Below are positions 56,916 through 64,000 of a stretch of 64,000 nucleotides of DNA, one piece after another. Within the stretch, counting starts at the first letter, position 1. Each line of letters opens with the position of its first letter. Position numbers and translations under genes: made by a program. Source of the stretch: Haloflavibacter putidus (GTDB lineage Bacteria > Bacteroidota > Bacteroidia > Flavobacteriales > Flavobacteriaceae). The stretch spans positions 1 through 64,000 of the forward strand of contig NZ_VIAR01000002.1 of NCBI RefSeq assembly GCF_006546625.1, read 5' to 3'. The notes under the pieces were generated by a model that worked only from the letters and a program-made list of their open reading frames with translations, did not search any database and was not told the origin of the DNA.

Positions 56916-58631
56916 TTATATATCTAAATCAAATGTGAGTCGTAATTCGTCTAAAAGTGGATTGCTTTCTTTTAATTTTTCGTATTTTTCTTTATTAGTA
57001 AAAATATATTTTTTAGAAACTTCTTCGTTAACCAGAATATCTAAACGAATAAAACTATTTTGGCATTTTTCTTTAATATACCGCATTAACGGCCCTTTTG
57101 CGCGCTCCAATTCTGTTTTCATCGTTGCATTGGGCAATTCTATAGAAATAATTTTATCGTTTAATTTTGGCTTGTCTGTTTCTAAGATAGATGCCAATAT
57201 TTTCTTGCCTTTATTTTTAAGTTTTTCGGTATAATCTAACCAGGCTTCTACAACTTGCTCTTCCGTAAAGCTTTCATCTATCGTTTTTTCTGCCGCGGCT
57301 TTTAATTTTCTTTTTTCTTCTTCCAGCGCTTTTTTCTTTTTTATACTGCTCAAAGAAAACGCCGAAGTTCGTTTTTTATCTTTTACCGGGTTTATAGTTG
57401 TGGTCGGCTCGCTAGCGGCATTTTGCGTTTGCGGAGCTTTTTCTGTGTTTACGGGAGAAGCTTTGGGATTTTCGTTTTCACGGATAAGATTTTTAGCTTC
57501 TTTACGGATTGGTTTAGGAGCCGTAACAAAATTCTTTGCCGGAATTATGAAGGACTTAGACTTTTTTTTTTGGCCTTCGTAAGTTAACGAGGCAAGTTGC
57601 ATTAAGCAAAGTTCTACCAACAACCGCGGATTTCTGCTCGTTTTGTATTTTAAATCACAATCGTTTGCCAGTTCTATTGCCTTCAGTAAAAAATCTTGTT
57701 CACTTTTTTGCGATTGCTCAAAATATTTGGCTTTGGTTTCTTCGCCAACTTCTAACAGCGAAATAGTGGCTTGGTTTTTACACACCAGTAAATCTCTAAA
57801 ATGCGATGCGAGACCGGCAATATAATGATGCCCGTCAAAACCTTTTGCTAAAAGTACATTAAACTGTAAAAGTAATTCTGGTATGTTGTTTTCTAAAATT
57901 AGAGTAGTAGATTCAAAATAAGTCTCGTAATCAAGTACGTTTAAGTTTTCTGTAACGGCTTTTCTACTCAAATCTTTTCCGCTAAAGCTAACCACTCTAT
58001 CATAAATAGATAAAGCGTCACGCATTGCGCCATCTGCTTTTTGAGCTATAATATGCAAAGCGCCATCTTCTGCTTTTACACCCTCTTTTTGCGCTATTTT
58101 TATTAAATAATCTTTCGCATCTTTTACATTTATACGCTTAAAATCAAAGATTTGACAACGCGATAAAATGGTAGGTATAATTTTATGTTTTTCTGTGGTT
58201 GCTAAGATAAAAATAGCATGTTTTGGCGGCTCTTCTAAAGTTTTTAGAAAGGCATTAAAAGCAGATGCTGAGAGCATATGCACCTCATCTATAATGTAAA
58301 CTTTATATTTGCCCACTTGCGGTGGTATTCTAACTTGGTCTATAAGGTTTCTAATATCGTCTACAGAGTTGTTGGAGGCGGCATCAAGTTCAAAAATATT
58401 AAATGCAAAATCTTCTTGCGTGTCTTCTGTAGCTTCTTGATTTATTTTCTTGGCTAAAATTCTCGCGCAAGTAGTTTTACCAACACCTCGTGGACCAGTA
58501 AAAAGCAAGGCTTGCGCAAGATGGTTGTTTTGTATGGCGTTTTCTAAGGTATTTGTAATAGCTTTTTGCCCAACAACGTCATCAAAGGTTTGTGGCCTAT
58601 ATTTTCTGGCAGATACTACAAATTGTTCCAT
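56916..58631 (-). CDS. dnaX: DNA polymerase III subunit gamma/tau
   Basis: Clamp-loader ATPase of the replisome. The 571-residue protein has Walker A GPRGVGKT (46-53), DEVHMLSASAFNAFLKTLEEPP with Walker B, and the sensor SRCQIFDFKRI. The four Cys of the zinc module that normally lies between Walker A and B (CxxCxxC after about 10 residues) are missing; the stretch reads KKINQEATEDTQEDFAFN. A C-terminal region (about 360-571) with a Lys/Glu-rich linker corresponds to a tau-like tail. I chose the ATG at 58631 (MEQFVV). A TATATTTG -7 box lies at 58659-58652. Confidence 0.96.
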   Translation of the reverse strand: MEQFVVSARKYRPQTFDDVVGQKAITNTLENAIQNNHLAQALLFTGPRGVGKTTCARILAKKINQEATEDTQEDFAFNIFELDAASNNSVDDIRNLIDQVRIPPQVGKYKVYIIDEVHMLSASAFNAFLKTLEEPPKHAIFILATTEKHKIIPTILSRCQIFDFKRINVKDAKDYLIKIAQKEGVKAEDGALHIIAQKADGAMRDALSIYDRVVSFSGKDLSRKAVTENLNVLDYETYFESTTLILENNIPELLLQFNVLLAKGFDGHHYIAGLASHFRDLLVCKNQATISLLEVGEETKAKYFEQSQKSEQDFLLKAIELANDCDLKYKTSRNPRLLVELCLMQLASLTYEGQKKKSKSFIIPAKNFVTAPKPIRKEAKNLIRENENPKASPVNTEKAPQTQNAASEPTTTINPVKDKKRTSAFSLSSIKKKKALEEEKRKLKAAAEKTIDESFTEEQVVEAWLDYTEKLKNKGKKILASILETDKPKLNDKIISIELPNATMKTELERAKGPLMRYIKEKCQNSFIRLDILVNEEVSKKYIFTNKEKYEKLKESNPLLDELRLTFDLDI

Positions 58632-58742
58632 AAAAATCAACTATTAAATCACAAATATAAACATAGCTTTTTTGATTTGGAACTACAAGTGTTTTATTCT
58701 ATTAAAAAATTATTTTCATAAAAATTAAAGCTTTCTATTGCT

Positions 58743-58750
58743 TATCTTTG
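58743..58750 (+). promoter_or_regulatory. -7 box of the RNase P RNA gene
   Basis: TATCTTTG fits TAnnTTTG and lies 4 bases before the predicted 5' end of the RNA, the normal distance. Confidence 0.6.
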
Positions 58751-58753
58751 CAA

Positions 58754-59088
58754 AAAAGTAGGTCGTCTTATCGCTTTGGTATTTACCAGAGAGGAAAGTC
58801 CGGACACCAAAGAGCAGCATAGCGGCTAACAGCCGTCATATAAATATTAATAGTATTTGTATAGGACAAGTGCAACAGAAAGAATGTACAGGTAATGCTG
58901 TAGTGAAACCAGGTAAACTCTATGCGGTGCAATGTCATGTAAACCGGTTTTAAAATCTGCTCGATTATTGCCGGAGGGTAGACAGCTTAGAAATTTTTGG
59001 CAACAAAAATTCCAGATAAATGATAAGAAGCTTATCGTGATAATTATTGAGATAAGTGTACAGAATTCGGCTTATAGACCTACTTTTT
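58754..59088 (+). ncRNA. rnpB: RNase P RNA
   Basis: Catalytic RNA that cuts the 5' leader of tRNA precursors. The universal CR-I block GAGGAAAGTCCGGAC is at 58791-58805, ACAGAAAG near 58875 and GCCGGAGGGTAGACAG near 58970 follow. The ends pair: AAGTAGGTC (58756-58764) with GACCTACTT (59077-59085), forming P1. Length about 335 bases fits a type A RNA. The start is supported by the -7 box just upstream. The 3' end reaches the stop codon of the convergent rsmD. A short open frame inside it (58932-59147) is not real. Confidence 0.92.
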
Positions 59089-59626
59089 ATTCTTGTTTAA
59101 AAATACTAAATACCGCGTTTCCGTATTTTCTGGATTGTAATAAATGACCGGTTTCGTTAAGATTAGTATGTTGCGAATGTTCTATGATTAAATAGCCATC
59201 TGCTGTCAAAAGATTTCTTTCAAAAACAAGGCTATTTATTTTGGTTAAATCTTCTGGAGTGAAATCGTAAGGCGGATCTGCGAAAATTAAATCGTACTGT
59301 AAATTGGTTTTTTCTAAAAATTTAAAAACTTCAGATTTTACCGTTTTTATGGGCATATCTAATTTTGAAGCTGTTTGTTTTATAAACTTTACACATCCAA
59401 AATGTTGATCTACAGCAATTATTTCTTCTACACCGCGAGAAGCAAACTCGTAAGAGATATTTCCGGTACCGGCAAATAAATCTAGCACTTTAAGTTCGCT
59501 AAATTCTACGTAATTATTTAATATATTAAAAAGCGCTTCTTTGGCCATATCTGTAGTTGGCCGTACCGGTAAATTGTTTGGGGCTATTAAACGTTTTCCT
59601 TTATTTTTTCCTGATATAATGCGCAT
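59087..59626 (-). CDS. rsmD: 16S rRNA (guanine966-N2)-methyltransferase
   Basis: Methylates G966 of 16S rRNA. The 179-residue protein starts with MRIISGKNKGKRL, and has RPTTDMAKEALFNIL, the SAM motif VLDLFAGTGNISYEFASRG and the catalytic LIFADPPYDF. The stop codon lies at the 3' end of the RNase P RNA on the other strand. It follows DUF3822 directly (start next to its stop), as in other Bacteroidota. Confidence 0.95.
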   Translation of the reverse strand: MRIISGKNKGKRLIAPNNLPVRPTTDMAKEALFNILNNYVEFSELKVLDLFAGTGNISYEFASRGVEEIIAVDQHFGCVKFIKQTASKLDMPIKTVKSEVFKFLEKTNLQYDLIFADPPYDFTPEDLTKINSLVFERNLLTADGYLIIEHSQHTNLNETGHLLQSRKYGNAVFSIFKQE

Positions 59627-60445
59627 CTATAAACTGTTTAATAGTAAATAATTTGTATAATCTGCACGTGCCGTAAGTTGTGCGTTTTCTGCTTTTTTAA
59701 ATTCTGGTGTTTCTGCAAAATCTATATTCCGAATATAGGTAGATAAAATTTTATAATTTTCGGAATCTTTTTCTATACTTCCTGATAAAATTACCGGGGT
59801 TTCTTCTTGCGATAACTCAAATTGTTCAAAACAAAACAAAAGATAATACATAAAATCTTCTGGGGTTTCTATAGCAAAGCTGTTACAAAACAATAGTTTT
59901 TCTTCTTGTATACAACAAACTTCAAAAAAACTCTTATAAAAATTTATAAATACTGTTTTTTTGGTTGGTTTGGTGGTTAGAGAGCTTTCTATTAATATTC
60001 CAATAGAATGCGAATAGGTAAATTCTCCAAACGTATCAAAAAGGTAATTATTAATATTGGCATAAGGTACAAAAACTATATTGGCTGCCGTCTTAGATAA
60101 GGCATCGTAAGCTATAAAATCTGTCTGTAGTAGTTTGATGTTAAACTTGAGATAATCTGTTAAATTTTTTTCATCAAATAGCTTTTGCGGTACTACGCTA
60201 AATAATTGGTTGGTGTAAATTATGCGTACTTCCTCTACTTCGTCTACAGAAAAAGGTGCGGTATGTTCTAAAAAAGATTGTAAACTTTTTAAAAGATTTT
60301 GGGAGGTTTTCTCTTCGGTAAAAAATTTCTGCTCTAGCAATACAAGTTCTTCTTTCTTGTTTTGACCACAAAAAGAAAATCCATCTCGGCTTACCAAGAT
60401 GGATATTTTATAGGTATTTGCTGTTGCTTTATTCGTCATTAGCAC
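59627..60445 (-). CDS. DUF3822 family protein
   Basis: A 272-residue protein of a Bacteroidota-specific family that adopts the actin-like/type IV pilus ATPase-like fold by prediction (beta-strand pattern KISILVSRDGFSFCG and later FINFYKSFFEVCCIQE). Function unknown; it is routinely found next to rsmD. It overlaps the upstream gene by 17 bases and is adjacent to rsmD, so the three are one transcript. No catalytic motif visible. Confidence 0.75.
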   Translation of the reverse strand: MLMTNKATANTYKISILVSRDGFSFCGQNKKEELVLLEQKFFTEEKTSQNLLKSLQSFLEHTAPFSVDEVEEVRIIYTNQLFSVVPQKLFDEKNLTDYLKFNIKLLQTDFIAYDALSKTAANIVFVPYANINNYLFDTFGEFTYSHSIGILIESSLTTKPTKKTVFINFYKSFFEVCCIQEEKLLFCNSFAIETPEDFMYYLLFCFEQFELSQEETPVILSGSIEKDSENYKILSTYIRNIDFAETPEFKKAENAQLTARADYTNYLLLNSL

Positions 60446-61079
60446 CGTAAACTTTGGGCCAGTTACCGCTAGTGTTAATTTCGTTCATAGAACCAACACG
60501 AATGTATTTACCGTTTACACCATCTACAGAGATTACTTGCTCTTCTTGTGCAATTAAATCTTCGTCAAGTCCTTCTAAAATAACGCGTTTAGGAACTTTT
60601 ACTTCAAAAACAGCAATTTTTGTTTCGTTTTTGGTAATGCTTCCGGCATCAATATCAAATTTCTTTTTATCTGTAGTTGGCACATACATCATTTTTTTAT
60701 AACGATCAGATTCTTTAAAGATAGAATCTTTTACAGGATAGGTACCAATAGTATCTACTACTACATCTTGTATCATTTTATCTACCCCGTAGGTTTTTTG
60801 GTACTCTTTATCTAAATAAGAAGTGTCTCTACGTTGGGTAATGGTAAAATCTGCAGTATCTACAAAAGTGATTAAACTCTCAAAATTACCGGCAAATCTC
60901 CCGGTTACTTCTTTGTAAGCTAATTCTGCTTTTCTAATATCTTTTAACCTATCAATTACTTTTTGGTAACGAATTTCTTTTTGTTTATCAAACTGTATTG
61001 GTTCGTATACGGCGTTAAAAGTCAAATAGCCTAAAAATCCAATGACAATCCATAATAGTAATTGAATTACAAGTTTCAT
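60429..61079 (-). CDS. Conserved membrane-anchored protein of unknown function
   Basis: A 216-residue protein with one N-terminal membrane helix (LVIQLLLWIVIGFLGYLTF) and a large periplasmic part with a short helix (about 35-65) and beta-rich region. First gene of the DUF3822-rsmD transcript. A TAGATTTG -7 box lies on this strand at 61122-61115, about 40 bases upstream of the start. Not recognised beyond its conservation in Bacteroidota genomes; the context alone does not suggest a role. Confidence 0.6.
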   Translation of the reverse strand: MKLVIQLLLWIVIGFLGYLTFNAVYEPIQFDKQKEIRYQKVIDRLKDIRKAELAYKEVTGRFAGNFESLITFVDTADFTITQRRDTSYLDKEYQKTYGVDKMIQDVVVDTIGTYPVKDSIFKESDRYKKMMYVPTTDKKKFDIDAGSITKNETKIAVFEVKVPKRVILEGLDEDLIAQEEQVISVDGVNGKYIRVGSMNEINTSGNWPKVYGANDE

Positions 61080-61166
61080 AGTTTTTATCCTTTAATATTA
61101 TATTAGTATACTCGCAAATCTACAACTTTTTTTTATTCGTAAAAGTATAGAAGATAAAAATCCTCT

Positions 61167-61174
61167 TATATTTG
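61167..61174 (+). promoter_or_regulatory. -7 box before the RecD-like gene
   Basis: TATATTTG fits TAnnTTTG and lies 21 bases before the ATG at 61195. Confidence 0.45.
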
Positions 61175-61194
61175 ATGTTTAACCAAGTTGATTT

Positions 61195-62625
61195 ATGACG
61201 GCAGACCAATTTTACAAACTCTTATTACAAGATTTTCCGCACAAAGTAACCAGCCAACAAGATATTGCTTTACAAAAAATTGCCAATTTTGCTTTAAACC
61301 CTAAAAAAGATCAATTATTCTTACTCAAAGGATATGCCGGAACCGGTAAAACGACCATAATTGGTACGTTGGTAAAAAATTTATGGAAGGTTAAAATGAG
61401 TCCGGTTTTGGCTGCTCCCACTGGACGCGCTGCAAAAGTAATGACAAACTATTCTGGTTACCAAGCACATACTATACATAAAAAAATATATTACCCCAAA
61501 AAGGGTAGTGCTTCTAAGGTAGAATTTGTTTTGCAACGCAATAAGCATAAAGACACGATTTTTATTATAGATGAAGCTTCTATGATATCAGACCATTCTC
61601 AAAATTCTAAACTTTTTGAAAACGGTTCTTTATTAGACGATTTGATAGAGTATGTTTATTCCGGCAGAAATTGTAAACTTATGTTTATTGGTGACACCGC
61701 GCAATTACCACCTGTAAAGTTGGCTATAAGTCCGGCTTTAGAAGCCGATAAATTAAGCTTGAGCTTTCAAAAAGATGTAGACCAGATAGAACTTACCGAA
61801 GTAGTGCGGCAAAACCTAGAAAGTGGTATTTTAGAAAATGCCACGAAGTTGCGAGAAGTTTTGGCAGATGAATTTTATGAGAGTTTTAAATTCAATAAAA
61901 ATGTAGGAGGAGATTTTGAGCGTTTAGTAGACGGTTATGAAATTATGGATGCCATTAACGATGCTTACAGCAATTTAGGGCATGAAGAAACAGCTATTAT
62001 TGTTCAATCTAACAAACGAGCAAATATTTATAACCAACAAATACGTTCGCGCATTCTTTTCCGCGAAAGCGAAATAAGCGCCGGCGACTACCTTATGGTG
62101 GTAAAGAATAATTATTTTTGGATTAAACCGAATTCTGAAGCCGGATTTATTGCCAATGGCGATATTTTAGAAATACTAGAGATTTTTGCAATTAAAGAAT
62201 TATATGGTTTTAGGTTTGCCGAAGTAAACGTGCAAATGGTAGATTATCCCAAAATGAAAGCTTTTGAAACGGTGATTCTCTTAGACACTTTAGATATTAA
62301 CGCGCCCGCATTGCCTTACGAAGATAGCAACAAACTTTATCAAGAGGTTAATAAAGATTATGCCGACGAAACTTCTAAATACAAGCGATTTATGAAGGTA
62401 AAAAACAATCCGTTTTTTAATGCTTTGCAAGTTAAATTTAGTTACGCTATAACTTGTCATAAATCGCAAGGTGGCCAATGGAATACCGTTTTTGTAGAGC
62501 AACCTTATTTGCGCGATGGTATTACGCAAGAATATTTACGTTGGTTATACACGGCTTGCACGCGGGCACAAGAAAAGTTATATTTAATAGGTTTTAAAGA
62601 CGATTTTTTTGTCGAGAATTCTTAG
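61195..62625 (+). CDS. RecD2-like superfamily 1 DNA helicase
   Basis: A 476-residue AAA/UvrD-fold ATPase. It carries helicase motif I GYAGTGKTTIIGTLVK, motif II IIDEASMISD, GDTAQLPPVK and the C-terminal motif VI region TCHKSQGGQWNTVFVEQ with YTACTRAQEKLYLIG. This is the RecD/TraA-type helicase set, without nuclease motifs and without neighbours recB or recC. It probably acts in DNA repair or restart. Single gene with its own -7 box. Confidence 0.85.
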   Translation: MTADQFYKLLLQDFPHKVTSQQDIALQKIANFALNPKKDQLFLLKGYAGTGKTTIIGTLVKNLWKVKMSPVLAAPTGRAAKVMTNYSGYQAHTIHKKIYYPKKGSASKVEFVLQRNKHKDTIFIIDEASMISDHSQNSKLFENGSLLDDLIEYVYSGRNCKLMFIGDTAQLPPVKLAISPALEADKLSLSFQKDVDQIELTEVVRQNLESGILENATKLREVLADEFYESFKFNKNVGGDFERLVDGYEIMDAINDAYSNLGHEETAIIVQSNKRANIYNQQIRSRILFRESEISAGDYLMVVKNNYFWIKPNSEAGFIANGDILEILEIFAIKELYGFRFAEVNVQMVDYPKMKAFETVILLDTLDINAPALPYEDSNKLYQEVNKDYADETSKYKRFMKVKNNPFFNALQVKFSYAITCHKSQGGQWNTVFVEQPYLRDGITQEYLRWLYTACTRAQEKLYLIGFKDDFFVENS

Positions 62626-62701
62626 CTATATTTAGCCTTTTAAATTCCCTTTGGTTTAAAAAAGCCTTACATTTGATTAATTATAAAAAAGCAATAATAT
62701 T

Positions 62702-64000
62702 TTGAGTACTACAAATTTGAAGGTTATCGCTATGATACCCGCACGTTACGCTGCAACAAGATTTCCCGGTAAATTAATGCAAGAACTCAACGGGATGTCC
62801 GTAATTAGAAGAACCTATGAGGCTACTGTAGCTACTCAGCTTTTTGATGAAGTATTTGTAGTTACCGATAGTCCTATAATTTATGACGAAATTGTAAATA
62901 ACGGCGGCAAAGCAATAAGAAGTAAAGAACAGCACGAATGCGGTAGCGACAGAATTGCCGAAGCTGTTGCAGATATGGATGTAGATATTGTTGTAAATGT
63001 GCAAGGAGATGAACCCTTTACCAAAAAAGAAAGTCTAGAAAAGGTTTTGGAAGTTTTTAAACAAGAAGATGCAGAAAAAATAGATTTAGCTTCTTTAATG
63101 ACTCCCATAAGTATTCACGAAGAGATTACAGATCCCAATACGGTAAAAGTGGTGGTAGATCAAAATAATTTTGCGCTTTACTTTTCTAGATCGCCAATAC
63201 CTTACCCAAGAGACCAAGAAACCAAGCTTACTTATTATAAGCATAAAGGTATTTATGCATTTAGAAAAAGTGCTTTGTTAGATTTTTATCATCTGCCAAT
63301 GCGGGCGGTAGAAGCTGCAGAAAAGATAGAATGCTTACGTTATTTAGAATATGGTAAAACAATAAAAATGATAGAAAGTAATGCGCAAGGTATCGAGATT
63401 GATACACCGGAAGACTTGCAAGAAGCAAATGAAATTTGGACAGACGATTCTAAAAAAGCCACCTCAAAACCAGTAAAAAAAACCAAAGCAGATCCCGGTT
63501 TTAAAAACTTCCCAATGGTGCCAAAAGTTGTTTTTGGCAAAGGTAGTTTTGATCAATTACCGTTTATACTTAACGAGAAAAGAGCTATTGGAGCGCCATT
63601 TATATTTTTGGTAGATAGCGTATTTGAAAACGAAACCATATTTTTAAATCGTATACATACCAAAGGAAACGATAAAATTATCTTTATTTCTGCGGAAGAA
63701 GAGCCGTCTACAGCTCAAGTAGATGCCTTAGTAGAAAAAATTAAAAATGATTTTCAATTAATGCCAAGCGGTATTGTTGGCATTGGTGGCGGCACTATGT
63801 TAGATTTAGCAAAAGCAGTTGCTATTTTATTGAAAAACCCCGGGAAATCTTCAGAATATCAAGGTTGGGATTTGGTGAAAAGACCAGCATTATATCACGT
63901 TGGCATACCAACAATCTCCGGTACCGGCGCAGAAGTTTCTAGAACAACCGTTCTTACCGGGCCAGAGAAAAAATTAGGAATCAACTCAGATTTTACGCCT
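62702..64000 (+). CDS. KdsB fused to iron-type alcohol dehydrogenase (KdnB-like), 3' end outside window
   Basis: Partial gene, open to the window end, 433 residues seen. Residues 1-245 are a CMP-Kdo synthetase: [56 protein letters not shown] Lys-rich linker (about 249-262) leads to a second domain, from [11 protein letters not shown] on, with the NAD motif [15 protein letters not shown] and the metal-binding block [14 protein letters not shown] of iron-containing alcohol dehydrogenases. KdnB, a dehydrogenase of this family, oxidises C8 of Kdo in making 8-amino-Kdo. I followed the frame codon by codon and found no stop. The likely start is TTG 62702 or 62717; no upstream ATG fits. Confidence 0.85.
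   Translation, partial: MSTTNLKVIAMIPARYAATRFPGKLMQELNGMSVIRRTYEATVATQLFDEVFVVTDSPIIYDEIVNNGGKAIRSKEQHECGSDRIAEAVADMDVDIVVNVQGDEPFTKKESLEKVLEVFKQEDAEKIDLASLMTPISIHEEITDPNTVKVVVDQNNFALYFSRSPIPYPRDQETKLTYYKHKGIYAFRKSALLDFYHLPMRAVEAAEKIECLRYLEYGKTIKMIESNAQGIEIDTPEDLQEANEIWTDDSKKATSKPVKKTKADPGFKNFPMVPKVVFGKGSFDQLPFILNEKRAIGAPFIFLVDSVFENETIFLNRIHTKGNDKIIFISAEEEPSTAQVDALVEKIKNDFQLMPSGIVGIGGGTMLDLAKAVAILLKNPGKSSEYQGWDLVKRPALYHVGIPTISGTGAEVSRTTVLTGPEKKLGINSDFTP

Noticed and set aside
58932-59147. 71-residue open frame on the plus strand
   Set aside because: It lies inside the RNase P RNA gene, whose conserved blocks and closing stem explain the sequence.

Overview
The window looks like chromosomal DNA of a marine-type Flavobacteriaceae bacterium (phylum Bacteroidota). 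The support is AT-rich DNA with A/T-rich gene starts, promoters of the Bacteroidota form TTTG/TTG ... TAnnTTTG, a protein with a type IX secretion (T9SS) C-terminal tail, DUF3822 next to rsmD, a flavobacterial style of dnaX, monomeric NADP isocitrate dehydrogenase, and several secreted or lipoproteins. I cannot name the genus. Most of the window is housekeeping DNA packed into operons; the accessory part is about 25.8-30.0 kb, with a secreted protein, two small unknown proteins and a complete IS4-family element. LAYOUT: 0-0.58 kb has no gene but holds a foldable RNA-like element. 0.58-3 kb is lon. 3.1-10.4 kb has a PepSY-like protein, an RND multidrug efflux operon (outer-membrane channel, lipoprotein adaptor, pump) that ends with a PII-like protein and a DUF2892 membrane protein, then a small lipoprotein with two copies of a His/Cys motif. 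10.6-14.2 kb is a three-gene biotin-dependent acyl-CoA carboxylase operon. 14.3-15.8 kb has a 2-hydroxyacid-dehydrogenase-like protein lacking the catalytic residues and a DUF4168 protein. 16-20.8 kb on the minus strand has icd, a 640-base gene-free stretch, rplS, trmD and a coiled-coil membrane protein. 21-25.7 kb has a YadA-head-like surface protein, a Cys/Met-metabolism lyase divergent from an Lrp-type regulator, and lpd.  30-37.3 kb has a YeiH-type transporter with a LysR regulator, an FMN reductase, a pabB-like gene, tilS and dsbD. 37.5-45.5 kb has a CocE-type hydrolase, a glycolytic operon (pfkA, gapA, an N-acetylglucosamine-kinase-like ATPase, pgi) and sdaA. 45.7-54.7 kb has dnaK, then one long plus-strand run: pyrR, pyrB, an unknown 112-residue protein, rnz, pdxH, a SixA-like phosphatase, ppk1 and ppx. 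54.7-62.6 kb has an esterase, a methyltransferase, miaE, dnaX, the RNase P RNA gene, rsmD, DUF3822, an unknown membrane protein and a RecD-like helicase. The window ends inside a gene encoding KdsB fused to an iron-type alcohol dehydrogenase. MOST INTERESTING: (1) the KdsB-dehydrogenase fusion, which suggests that this organism makes 8-amino-Kdo for its lipid A core; (2) an identical 14-bp palindrome at exactly the same distance upstream of the -7 boxes of the efflux operon and of tilS-dsbD; (3) a 10-base word, TTCCGTAAAG, found at 17 places on the two strands, far above chance; (4) a three-way-junction RNA-like element at 191-299; (5) a T7 tract that throws a signal peptide out of frame at 28.28 kb; (6) a near-perfect Lrp box between the divergent lyase and Lrp-type genes.
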